Positions 26,919 through 34,556 of a DNA stretch of 64,000 bases are shown here, piece by piece; positions within the stretch are counted from its first letter, which is position 1; the number at the start of each line of letters is the position of its first letter. A model generated the notes under the pieces. The model saw nothing but the letters and a program-made list of their open reading frames with translations. It made no database searches and was not told the origin of the DNA. Location of the stretch: assembly GCF_000238395.3 (NCBI RefSeq), contig NZ_CP011025.1, positions 1,302,001 through 1,366,000 of the forward strand, read 5' to 3'. Source of the DNA: Pseudoalteromonas arctica A 37-1-2. GTDB lineage: Bacteria; Pseudomonadota; Gammaproteobacteria; Enterobacterales; Alteromonadaceae. The position numbers and the translations under genes were made by a program.

Positions 26919-27121
26919 ATGTAACTTATTTGAGTTCCTGCGAATATAAACAGCTAATTTTTATTTTTATTATTTACGTTTAAATCAAGCTATTATGGTA
27001 TTTTTGATAGTTGAAAAGGATAGGCAACTTAATTGCACAAGCAAAGCTACTCTATCTATTTATCTCGGTACTTTGTATTGTAAAATGTTTAAAAATATCA
27101 AAAGTAAGCGTTAATTAATCA
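26919..27121. other. AT-rich spacer without a recognised gene
   Basis: AT-rich DNA between the repeat and the inverted repeat at 27122. A 39-codon open frame at about 26995-27114 (starting MVFLIVEKDRQ) has no ribosome site or recognisable content. I see nothing further. Confidence 0.4.
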
Positions 27122-27153
27122 TGATGTATGAAGTCAAGGTTTGACCCCTCTGG
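27122..27153 (+). repeat. Inverted repeat, left partner (ends TTTGACCCCTCTGG)
   Basis: A 32-base sequence matching the reverse complement of 28554-28585 at 29 of 32 positions. The core TCAAGRTTTGACCCC resembles sequences that I recall at the ends of RAYT/IS200-like elements in marine gammaproteobacteria. It marks the left edge of the accessory segment with the unknown membrane protein and NACHT fragment. Confidence 0.75.
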
Positions 27154-27266
27154 TCTCGCTGTGAAATACGATGGAGGAAAAAAGGTTAAAAATTGGTGTG
27201 AATGAATCATTCCATAGAGCAAAATACGTCGGTTATTATTTAAGACTGAATATATAAGGAAATATA

Positions 27267-28184
27267 ATGAAATCTATTAAGTTCAATAGCAGTATTTTTA
27301 CCTACCCAATATTTTTGGGGTTTGTTGGAGTTCCTATCATAGTAGCCACTTTACTAATGTGGCTCATAGCTTGTAGCTCTAATTTAAGCTTTGCGTTTAT
27401 CACTAAAGAGTCTCTAGAGCTCTTTGTTGAGTATCAAAAAATTCCATTATTTATTTTAAGTCTAGCCCTGCCATTAGGTACAGTTGCCGCAGCAAATTTC
27501 AGAGCATTGCAATTTAATTCAAATCTAGAACGACAGGAGTATGAGCATCAATTAGATCTCTTCTATAAAGGCGCAGAACAGTTTGAAAAAAAAATGTATG
27601 GGGTTATCAAAGCTGGAAATTATAAGTATTTTGATCCTATTTTCAGCTCACTTGTTTACTCCCGCCTCTATAAGAAGCCTAGCAAGGGAGAATTGTATGA
27701 TACTAACCCAATGAAAAAAAGGCTTGATAAAGTTTGTGATACTTTTAATGATATCACCGAAACTTTAGATAGATTATCTTGTTATTCAGATGAAGATCCT
27801 TCGGAGTATAAGGACGAATTATTACTTCATTACACTGATTTAAATGGGTTACAAAAACATGCAAGTATGGCAACGCTATGTTGTGATATGAAATTAATCC
27901 TACTAATTAAAAGTATTGATGATGCTAAGGATGACTTATCCAATGCTATCGGTATACTAACTTTTAGAGTAAGTGTAAGTATCTTTAAATATACTGATAG
28001 CATTTTTGAAATGAGTCTGGTTATCAAAAGCATAGCTGGCTTGCAGTTAAAAGCTCGAGAAGATAATTTCGATATGAGTATGTTCCAAAAAACTGTAGAA
28101 AAGTGGTTGGATTACTCATACCGAGACAACGATACGATAACACTTTCTGAGTTAGAGAAAACATATAATCTAACACCTAGATAA
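27267..28184 (+). CDS. Unknown membrane protein, 305 aa, next to NACHT fragment
   Basis: I do not recognise the family. Two membrane helices are predicted near the N terminus (about residues 14-36 and 57-78), followed by a cytoplasmic, mostly helical domain of about 220 residues rich in charged residues and leucine (for example ERQEYEHQLDLFYKGAEQFE and DRLSCYSDEDPSEYKDE). An ATG with AAGGA about eight bases upstream supports the start. It is followed 155 bases later by the truncated start of a NACHT-like NTPase in the same direction, and both lie between facing inverted repeats. The short-TM plus helical layout is common among membrane effectors of phage defence, but no homology is claimed. 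Confidence 0.75.
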   Translation: MKSIKFNSSIFTYPIFLGFVGVPIIVATLLMWLIACSSNLSFAFITKESLELFVEYQKIPLFILSLALPLGTVAAANFRALQFNSNLERQEYEHQLDLFYKGAEQFEKKMYGVIKAGNYKYFDPIFSSLVYSRLYKKPSKGELYDTNPMKKRLDKVCDTFNDITETLDRLSCYSDEDPSEYKDELLLHYTDLNGLQKHASMATLCCDMKLILLIKSIDDAKDDLSNAIGILTFRVSVSIFKYTDSIFEMSLVIKSIAGLQLKAREDNFDMSMFQKTVEKWLDYSYRDNDTITLSELEKTYNLTPR

Positions 28185-28338
28185 TTTAAAAAAGATCAAA
28201 TACCTACATATTTGGCTCTATACAAAATTAGATCATTTTTTAGAGAGAGTTTAATTGAATATCTATAAAGCTTACTCTAAACGACAAGCTAGATTTCATT
28301 TGAACCTCTCTGTATAGTCAAATTTTCTTTTTATAATC

Positions 28339-28641
28339 ATGCTTGAAGTTGCTGCAATTAGAGCACTTTCTTTACCATTAACGGACGCTTACAACTTCTT
28401 TAAATCTAAATCTAGTAAATTTGCAAAAATTAAGATGTTTAATGTTGAGGAGGTGTATTTAAAAGCTTCTCAAGTAGAAAATGTAAAAACTATTTGGCAG
28501 GTCGACAAAAGTGTAAATTTAAACGAGTTTTATTACCCATCTCGATTAAGAAACCATAGGGGTCAAATCTTGATTTCATACATCAAAATTATTGATTGCC
28601 TATTTATCCCTCGAGCATGCTCTTATAAATCTAAGGTTTAA
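28339..28641 (+). pseudogene. Truncated N-terminus of a NACHT/STAND-like NTPase gene
   Basis: The first 72 residues (starting MLEVAAIRALSLPLTDAYNF) carry the pattern VKTIWQVDKSVNLNEFYYPS near 49-68. From memory, this resembles the lead-in to the P-loop in bacterial NACHT proteins (form: KTI..DK.V.L..FY.PS). The NTPase P-loop and everything after it are missing. The match ends at 28553, exactly where the inverted repeat at 28554 begins, and the remaining 28 codons are read-through into the repeat. It is therefore a broken gene cut at an element boundary. The family call rests on one motif region and is moderately sure; a search of the 72 residues would settle it. Confidence 0.55.
28554..28585 (-). 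repeat. Inverted repeat, right partner, interrupts NACHT-like gene
   Basis: Reverse complement partner of 27122-27153 (29/32 identical). The plus-strand reading CCATAGGGGTCAAATCTTG looks like the left end of an element, with the following CCTCGAGCATGCTC possibly the decayed start of its gene. Both repeats thus point away from the segment between them, as if it lay between two element remnants. Confidence 0.75.
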
Positions 28642-28654
28642 TAACTAGCATAAA

Positions 28655-28682
28655 AAAAGCGTTGCCCTTGAGCAACGCTTTT
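28655..28682 (-). terminator. Rho-independent terminator of gcvR-bcp
   Basis: AAAAGCGTTGC (28655-28665), six-base loop, GCAACGCTTTT (28672-28682). It lies 60 bases past the bcp stop on the minus strand and has A/T flanks usable in both directions. Confidence 0.85.
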
Positions 28683-28742
28683 CTGTATTTGTCTAATAGC
28701 TGGTAGCTAACTTACTGTGCCGCTAGCTATACTGCTGCGAGA

Positions 28743-29222
28743 TTACTCTGCCGCAAGATAATCCAACACTACTTGATGGTGATCTTTAGTTTTAAACTTA
28801 TCAAATAAGTGTTTAATTTTACCGTCTTGGCCTACTAAAAACGTTAGGCGGTGAATACCATCGTACTCTTTACCCATAAACTTTTTGTAGCCCCATACAC
28901 CAAATGCTTCAGCAATGGCGTGATCTTCGTCGGCTAATAAATCAAAATTAAGCTCTTTTTTAGTTTCAAAGTTTTTAAGGCGCTTAATTGGATCTGGGCT
29001 AATACCTACAACGCGGGTGTTAAATTTAGCAAGCTGTGCTTGCTCATCGCGTAGGTTTTCGGCTTGTACAGTACAGCCCGGCGTTGACGCTTTAGGGTAA
29101 AAGTACACAAGCACTTGTTGCTCTTTTAACAGCTCGCTTAATGTTACTGTTTCGTCGTTTTGGTTTTGTAGGCTAAAAGCGGGTGCAGTATCGCCAGCTT
29201 GTAATGGACTAATTGTGTTCAT
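28743..29222 (-). CDS. bcp: Thioredoxin-dependent thiol peroxidase (peroxiredoxin Q/Bcp)
   Basis: Bcp reduces hydrogen and organic peroxides with electrons from thioredoxin. The 159-residue protein has the peroxiredoxin motif YFYPKASTPGCTVQAENLRD near residues 43-62 with the peroxidatic cysteine in PGCT. The resolving cysteine found five residues later in many PrxQ proteins is absent (A in its place). The start at 29222 is chosen because AAGGA sits eight bases upstream; the ATG three codons earlier touches that site. It follows gcvR closely, the same pairing as in E. coli. Confidence 0.95.
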   Translation of the reverse strand: MNTISPLQAGDTAPAFSLQNQNDETVTLSELLKEQQVLVYFYPKASTPGCTVQAENLRDEQAQLAKFNTRVVGISPDPIKRLKNFETKKELNFDLLADEDHAIAEAFGVWGYKKFMGKEYDGIHRLTFLVGQDGKIKHLFDKFKTKDHHQVVLDYLAAE

Positions 29223-29233
29223 GTTTAGCATCC

Positions 29234-29767
29234 TTAACGAATTCGTTTAAAAATATAATCTACGTTTAGCGTGTGAGAAAGGCTCTCAAAACTAATTTTA
29301 AATTGATCTATATCTACATCAACAGGTATGTTGAATTCAAGTTCACAACGCATTTTAATGTTGTCTTCTTGAGAATAAGTGTCTGACTTAAGTGAGCAAA
29401 TACTAATATTATTGTCGGCAAAAAAGCGCGTTACTTTGCTCAATGTGCCTGGGGTGTCTATGCCTGTATATTCTAGTGTGTAACCTGCACAAAATTCGCT
29501 AGGAGTATGGCTCGCTGTACGCTTCATCATGGTTAGCAGGCCAAGTTCCATGGCTTTAGTTGGTAGTACGTGCTCTATGCGGCTTATTGCCGACATGTCG
29601 CCGCTAAGTAGCATTATGAAGGTGAATTCGCAGCCTAAAATAGCAATACGGCTGTCAATAATGTTGCAGTGGCAATCGCTAACCAGTTGGGTTAGTTCAC
29701 TTACAATACCGGGTCTGTCTTCGCCAATCGCTGTTAAAACAATTTGATGATTTGAAAATGCAGTCAT
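29234..29767 (-). CDS. gcvR: Glycine cleavage system regulator GcvR (two ACT domains)
   Basis: GcvR binds GcvA and, with glycine, controls the gcv operon in E. coli. The 177 residues form two ACT domains. The first begins HQIVLTAIGEDRPGIVSELT with the usual DRPGI turn. The second has YTGIDTPGTLSKVTRFFAD near 100-118. There is no DNA-binding domain, as expected. It is the first gene of the gcvR-bcp pair. In E. coli dapA lies in the same neighbourhood, but no dapA is present between this gene and bamC here. Confidence 0.9.
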   Translation of the reverse strand: MTAFSNHQIVLTAIGEDRPGIVSELTQLVSDCHCNIIDSRIAILGCEFTFIMLLSGDMSAISRIEHVLPTKAMELGLLTMMKRTASHTPSEFCAGYTLEYTGIDTPGTLSKVTRFFADNNISICSLKSDTYSQEDNIKMRCELEFNIPVDVDIDQFKISFESLSHTLNVDYIFKRIR

Positions 29768-30126
29768 GAGTTCAAATACCTTGTTACTTGGATTATATCA
29801 ACCGAGTTGGCAACACCAAAAATACACACGAGAAGTTGCACGGCGGCGAAGTTTAACACAAAAAGGGCTCTAAACTACAGCACACGCTAATTAAGCGCTT
29901 TTAAAGTGCGGTGTTTCTTGTTTTTACTGGCACGGGAAAGTACCATAGCTAAAATTTGCTTATTTGCGCTTAGTTTTATTGCTAAGTTGAAGTGCTGAAC
30001 TTTATTGCATTTAGGCAGCCAAATAATAAATGTAAAGTTAATATTGATTTTACACTGAACCAAATCGGCATTACCCACTCATATATTTGTTAAAACAATT
30101 AAAGGGTATGCTAAGGAGAAATATCT
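29768..30126. other. Divergent intergenic region gcvR / bamC
   Basis: About 360 bases without a credible gene. A 63-codon minus-strand frame has a low-complexity, basic product and no ribosome site. The region must contain the promoters of gcvR (left) and bamC (right). AAGGAG at 30114-30119 is the bamC ribosome site. Confidence 0.5.
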
Positions 30127-31188
30127 GTGCAGTATTGGATCCCAAAAGCACTTGCAGTAAGTGTATTGGTAAGTTTATCAGGGTGTAGTGTATTTATTAA
30201 TAAGGCACATGACGAACGTAACTATCGTACGCATGAGCCTATAAAAGCACCAACGTCGTTATCTCAACCAGCTCAAGACCCAGTTTATAAAATGGATGTA
30301 GGTCAATACGACAACAATCCTGAAGCTACAAATTACCGCCCACCGGCACAAGTATTAACAATTGCTAAAGGCAGTTGGGTAGAAGAGACAGATAAACAAG
30401 CGCGTATTTATTTTGATAAAAACGATGGCATTGCTGATTTAGATGAATTTCTTTGGGACACGATTCAATCAGTCCTCGCTGATAACAATGCAGGAACCAC
30501 AAAAGAAGACAAGCTACTAGGTACTATTGAAACTGATTGGTACTCAATCATTAAAACCGAAGAAGGTTTTTGGTGGTGGGGCGATGAAGTTAACGATGAC
30601 TTAGAAAAATTTAGATTCACTATTGAAGAAAAGTCACATCAGCGTACTGCGTCTTTACGTGTAGAGCTGATTGATTTTAAAGGCGACCATACGCTAACTG
30701 ATTTGTTAAAGCAGCAGTTAGAAGTACGTGCGCTTAACCAAGTAGTGAGCGAGTTTGATTACCGTTACCGTCAACTTGAAGTTGATATGCGTAAACGCCA
30801 AGGTATTATTTCTCTTGAAATGGGCTTTGATAACAAAGGTAATGCAGCACTTGTAACTGAGCAATCTTACGAAGCTGTGTTTGACCGTTTCTCTGGATTT
30901 TTAGAGCGCTTGTCGTTCACTATTGTTGAAATTAACCCAGATACGGGCTTAATTACTGCTGATTACACTAAACCAGAAACAAGTGTTTGGGATTCAATTT
31001 GGGGTGATGACGTAGCTCAACTACCTATTGATGAAGGCCAATACCAAATTTTAGTAAGTAAAACTAAAGAAGGCGGTACTAGCTTAACGTGGATGGATGA
31101 TAAAGGCGAAACGCTTGAGCCAGGTACTATGAATGGTTTACAACAAGCATTAGAAGCAGCACTCATTCAGCGCGGCATTAAAATTTAA
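30127..31188 (+). CDS. bamC: Outer membrane protein assembly factor BamC
   Basis: BamC is a lipoprotein of the beta-barrel assembly machine. The 353-residue protein has a lipoprotein signal with lipobox LSGC at residues 18-21, an extended N-terminal segment rich in proline that in E. coli binds BamD, and two helix-grip domains. The end of the first includes KSHQRTASLRVELIDF, and the second includes YQILVSKTKEGGTSLTWMDD. The GTG start at 30127 has AAGGAG eight bases upstream. It is usually downstream of dapA, which is absent here, so it appears to have its own promoter. Confidence 0.9.
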   Translation: MQYWIPKALAVSVLVSLSGCSVFINKAHDERNYRTHEPIKAPTSLSQPAQDPVYKMDVGQYDNNPEATNYRPPAQVLTIAKGSWVEETDKQARIYFDKNDGIADLDEFLWDTIQSVLADNNAGTTKEDKLLGTIETDWYSIIKTEEGFWWWGDEVNDDLEKFRFTIEEKSHQRTASLRVELIDFKGDHTLTDLLKQQLEVRALNQVVSEFDYRYRQLEVDMRKRQGIISLEMGFDNKGNAALVTEQSYEAVFDRFSGFLERLSFTIVEINPDTGLITADYTKPETSVWDSIWGDDVAQLPIDEGQYQILVSKTKEGGTSLTWMDDKGETLEPGTMNGLQQALEAALIQRGIKI

Positions 31189-31203
31189 ATAATAATAAGT
31201 TTT

Positions 31204-31241
31204 ACCACAAAAAGAGCGCTATGCTCTTTTTGTGGTTTTTA
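31204..31241 (+). terminator. Rho-independent terminator of bamC
   Basis: A perfect 14-bp stem, ACCACAAAAAGAGC (31204-31217) with GCTCTTTTTGTGGT (31223-31236), a five-base loop and a T-run. It ends 14 bases before the next start codon. Confidence 0.92.
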
Positions 31242-31254
31242 TAGGTTAAACAAT

Positions 31255-32625
31255 ATGTCTCAGCTACCTCATCGTTCACACTACACGTGGCGCACTTGGT
31301 TTACTTTTTTGGTTCCTTCGTTAATTGGTGTGTTTTTATTTATGACACCCATTAGTACCTCGCAAGGGATGACCATTCCTATTGCCGTTATGGCAAAAGC
31401 GGTTCAAGCAATGATGCTTGGCTCTGCTCAAGCAATTATTACTCTCATTATTTGTATTACAGGGGTTATTTCTGTAATTACTAAAGTGTTTAAACCCGCC
31501 GCTATATGTAACTCACCTTTGTTAAAGCATTTATTTGATGTGAGCTGGACATGGCTGGTGGTGCGCTTATTTGGTATGGCGTTTGGTCTAATGACGTACT
31601 TAAGCCTAGGCAGCGAGATGATTACCTCGGCCAATACTGGCGCGCTGGTATTAAATGACTTATTGCCAGTGTTGTTTTCGGTATTTATTTTAGCGGGCTT
31701 ATTACTGCCGCTATTAATTAACTTTGGTCTACTAGAGCTTGCTGGTACGTTAATGACTAAAGTAATGCGCCCTGTATTTGGTGTACCTGGTAGAAGCGCG
31801 GTTGACTGTACTGCATCGTGGTTAGGTGATGGTAGTGTGGGTATTTTGATGACTGCAAGGCAGTACGATCAAAAGCACTATACACAACGCGAAGCGGCTA
31901 TTATTGGTACTACGTTTTCAGCGGTTTCAATTACGTTTAGTTTAGTGGTGCTTGGGCAAGTTAAACTTGAATACCTATTTGCACCGTTTTACGCAACGGT
32001 ATGTTTAGCCGGTATTGTTGCCGCTATTATTGTGCCGCGATTACCGCCACTGCGCTTTAAAAAAGACTTATTGATTGATGGTACTGAGCCAGATAGAGAC
32101 GCTGAAACAATTCCGGGTCATAAAACCTTATTTGGTCATTCGTTAGATGTTGCATTAGCTAAAGCAGATAACTCAACGGGTGTTAAAGGTACAATAAAAG
32201 AGGGCTTACATAACGCGCTTGATATGGTGTTTGGTGTATTGCCTGTAGTTATGGCGGTAGGTACATTTGCACTGATCATTGCTGAGCATACGCCTATATT
32301 TCAGTATTTAGGTATGCCGTTTGTGCCATTTTTAGAGTTATTACAAGTACCCGAAGCGGCAGCAGCGTCGCAAACTATTATGGTTGGTTTTGCTGATATG
32401 TTTATTCCGTCAATATTAGCAGCAGGTACAATTGAAAGTGATGTAACGCGCTTTATTATTGCCGCAATGAGTGTAACTCAGCTTATTTATATGTCTGAGG
32501 TGGGCGCACTTTTACTTGGCAGTAAAATACCGGTAAATATTTTAGAGTTATTTATTATATTTATTTTGCGAACGCTAATTACTTTACCTGTTATTGCGCT
32601 AATGGCGCATTGGTTAGTAGGCTAA
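31255..32625 (+). CDS. YjiH family membrane protein (nucleoside-recognition/Gate-domain type)
   Basis: A 456-residue polytopic inner-membrane protein with about ten helices, resembling YjiH/YjiG-type proteins that carry Gate (nucleoside recognition) domains. Motifs include RSAVDCTASWLGDGSVGILM near residue 180, typical of the Gate domain, and the second half with FADMFIPSILAAGTIESDVT. Function in the family is not established; transport of a small organic solute is the usual guess. The gene follows a terminator by 14 bases and is followed by another, so it is a single transcription unit, perhaps fed by read-through from bamC. Confidence 0.85.
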   Translation: MSQLPHRSHYTWRTWFTFLVPSLIGVFLFMTPISTSQGMTIPIAVMAKAVQAMMLGSAQAIITLIICITGVISVITKVFKPAAICNSPLLKHLFDVSWTWLVVRLFGMAFGLMTYLSLGSEMITSANTGALVLNDLLPVLFSVFILAGLLLPLLINFGLLELAGTLMTKVMRPVFGVPGRSAVDCTASWLGDGSVGILMTARQYDQKHYTQREAAIIGTTFSAVSITFSLVVLGQVKLEYLFAPFYATVCLAGIVAAIIVPRLPPLRFKKDLLIDGTEPDRDAETIPGHKTLFGHSLDVALAKADNSTGVKGTIKEGLHNALDMVFGVLPVVMAVGTFALIIAEHTPIFQYLGMPFVPFLELLQVPEAAAASQTIMVGFADMFIPSILAAGTIESDVTRFIIAAMSVTQLIYMSEVGALLLGSKIPVNILELFIIFILRTLITLPVIALMAHWLVG

Positions 32626-32662
32626 ATTAACGAAAATATAATTAAGCGAATTGGTATTGTTG

Positions 32663-32691
32663 AAAAAGCCCTGATTAATCAGGGCTTTTTT
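32663..32691. terminator. Rho-independent terminator of the YjiH-like gene, overlapping a convergent small gene
   Basis: AAAAAGCCCTGATTAATCAGGGCTTTTTT is a nearly gap-free palindrome centred at about 32676. The stop codon of the minus-strand DUF2897 gene lies inside it (32679-32681). Confidence 0.88.
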
Positions 32692-32825
32692 GTGTCTATT
32701 GCATTTTTAATATTGGCGTTGGGCTTTTTAAACTCCGTTTTTGCAGAGAGTTTAATCAGCGCAATATTACCAATGACAATAGCAAAAACAACGGCGACAA
32801 TAATTACAATATGCCAAGTTTGCAT
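32679..32825 (-). CDS. DUF2897-family small membrane protein (48 aa)
   Basis: A 48-residue frame with one N-terminal membrane helix (residues 5-24, HIVIIVAVVFAIVIGNIALI) and a short lysine-rich, asparagine-rich cytoplasmic tail. This is the size and layout of DUF2897 proteins of Shewanella and Pseudoalteromonas as I recall them; no function is known. The ATG at 32825 has only a weak AAGTGA ribosome site. The stop codon lies within the terminator hairpin of the convergent YjiH-like gene. Codon use resembles the flanks, and the membrane helix is too regular to be chance. Confidence 0.65.
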   Translation of the reverse strand: MQTWHIVIIVAVVFAIVIGNIALIKLSAKTEFKKPNANIKNAIDTKKP

Positions 32826-32896
32826 CGCAGTATCACTTAATATTTAGTACGTTTAAGTGTGACCGTTTTACGCTATAACAGCAATTAAATTACTCA

Positions 32897-32953
32897 AAAC
32901 ACAATCAATAATTTTAAACGCAATCAATAACTTTAAACACAATCAATAACCTT
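32897..32953. repeat. Three tandem 19-bp direct repeats
   Basis: Units AAACRCAATCAATAAYYTT at 32897, 32916 and 32935, with one to three differences. They touch the stop codon of the PagL-like gene. No function evident. Confidence 0.8.
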
Positions 32954-33488
32954 AAAAACGTCTAGCTACCGAAAGCGTTAAAAAGTTAAGCCCTGGGTTT
33001 GGCTCTTTAAAGCCTGCGTTTGAATAGTGAATAACTCTAAGGGCAACATTGGTGTGGCCAAAGTCGGCAACAAGGCCTATGCGGTCTTCAAACTGGTAGT
33101 GAGTACTTATGTTTTTACCGGCAAACTGCGTTTCATCAATCAGTGATACACCAATCCCTGCTTCTACATAAAATGGGGTGTTGTTAAAACTAAAAGCAGG
33201 AAATTGCAGCACAGGTGACATAGCAAGTACTAGGTTTGATTGTGTTTCATCGCCGTGGCGGTATTCCCACATATTTACGCTGGTTTCAAAGTAAAAGCGT
33301 GCATCACCAATTATATTTTGCATGCTAGGTGCATGATACTGATACGCAAACTTAACGCCGTTTACGTTACCTTCGCCTTTGAGAAAATCAACGGCATAAC
33401 CGTGGTTCGATTGAGCAAAAGCAAGTTTGCCAAAAAGTGAAACTACTAATACAAAAGAGATAATAAGTGTTTTAAGTGACGTTTTCAT
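32952..33488 (-). CDS. PagL-like lipid A 3-O-deacylase (acyloxyacyl hydrolase family)
   Basis: An outer-membrane beta-barrel enzyme of 178 residues that removes the 3-O-acyl chain from lipid A. A signal peptide ends at about residue 26 (KLAFA). Alternating hydrophobic strands follow. The family's catalytic motif is near the C terminus in RVIHYSNAGFKEPNPG, with the histidine and serine of HxSN and a later asparagine. The C-terminal residue is phenylalanine (SVARRF), typical of outer-membrane proteins. The ATG at 33488 is preferred to an upstream TTG at 33497. It is a single-gene unit. Confidence 0.85.
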   Translation of the reverse strand: MKTSLKTLIISFVLVVSLFGKLAFAQSNHGYAVDFLKGEGNVNGVKFAYQYHAPSMQNIIGDARFYFETSVNMWEYRHGDETQSNLVLAMSPVLQFPAFSFNNTPFYVEAGIGVSLIDETQFAGKNISTHYQFEDRIGLVADFGHTNVALRVIHYSNAGFKEPNPGLNFLTLSVARRF

Positions 33489-33732
33489 AGGTGCCAAATG
33501 TTTGTCTGATTCAAGTGATAACTAAATGATAAGGGCGACCTATTAACAATTACAATGAGGACAAAATGCCGGTTGTATATGAGCTGTTAACGGAGGTTTC
33601 TAACTGCTTGAATTTATTTTAGTTATTTTATTGGTGCGATTTGGGCATTAATAAGTTGCTTATTTGTGCCTTTTTTATTGCGTATAGTTCGCGTAAATTA
33701 CAGCCATCTTAATCACACAGACATATACAATT

Positions 33733-34326
33733 ATGAAACTCTTTAAACTATTCGTTTTAGCCACTGCTTTTTTTAGTAGTTCGTTATTTGCACAAACTCA
33801 GCAATCGCCAGATCAGTTACTTGAATCAGTAGCCGATAAGCTATTTGCAGACATTGGCCAAGTAAATTCAAAAGGCACAGCAAGCAAAGAAGCGATGGCT
33901 GCCATTGTTGAAAAACGTTTAATGCCACATATTGATGTTAAGTTTGTATCGTTTAAATTATTAGGTAAGCACATTAAAGGCATTGAGCGCGAACAGGCTG
34001 TTCAATTTATAGATGCAGTAGAGCATTACTTAACAGGTACATACGCTGGTGCACTAATGAAGTACACAGGTCAAAAAGTAGTATTTGAGCGTAATAACGC
34101 AAAAAGTGACTCTGAGTACGCAACAGTTAATACACAAATTATTGAGCCAAATGCGCCTACAATCGACTTAAGTTTTAAGCTTCGTTTAGGTAAAAATGAT
34201 GAGTGGAAAGTATACGATATTGTTGCCGAAGGCATTTCACTATTAAGTGCTAAGCAAAAAGAGATTATTCAACGTATTTCTGAAGTGGGTTTAGATCAAG
34301 TTATTAGCGAGTTAAAAAGTAAATAG
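33733..34326 (+). CDS. MlaC/Ttg2D-like periplasmic phospholipid-binding protein
   Basis: A 197-residue secreted protein with a signal peptide ending near residue 20 (SSSLFAQ). The mature part resembles MlaC, which shuttles phospholipids between MlaA and MlaFEDB: MAAIVEKRLMPHIDVKFVSFKLLG near 56-80 and KVYDIVAEGISLLSAKQKEI near 160-178 are family segments. No mlaF, mlaE, mlaD or mlaB is adjacent, so this is an orphan copy that may either complement the canonical system or act in another lipid route. A strong terminator follows. Confidence 0.85.
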   Translation: MKLFKLFVLATAFFSSSLFAQTQQSPDQLLESVADKLFADIGQVNSKGTASKEAMAAIVEKRLMPHIDVKFVSFKLLGKHIKGIEREQAVQFIDAVEHYLTGTYAGALMKYTGQKVVFERNNAKSDSEYATVNTQIIEPNAPTIDLSFKLRLGKNDEWKVYDIVAEGISLLSAKQKEIIQRISEVGLDQVISELKSK

Positions 34327-34365
34327 ACTATTTGTCTGGCTCTGATTAAGCCCAACTCCAACCTC

Positions 34366-34404
34366 AAAAACGGCCAATTACTTATGTACTTGGCCGTTTT
34401 TATA
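34366..34404 (+). terminator. Rho-independent terminator of the mlaC-like gene
   Basis: AAAAACGGCCAA (34366-34377) and TTGGCCGTTTTT (34390-34401), 12-base loop, with a following T-rich tail. Confidence 0.9.
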
Positions 34405-34556
34405 TTTGTAAGTAAAGGATTGTTGTTATTGCGTAATTTTGCGCTAGCAGCAAAACAAAGGTGTGCTAGAATATCGACACTTTGATTAAGCGTGGTGTCA
34501 GCTAAAAACTGATATAACTTACCACCCCCAAGCCACACTGGAGTTGTGTTGTTTTA

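Noticed and set aside
29887..30078. A 63-codon minus-strand frame upstream of bamC
   Set aside because: No ribosome site, low-complexity basic product and it covers the likely bamC promoter region.
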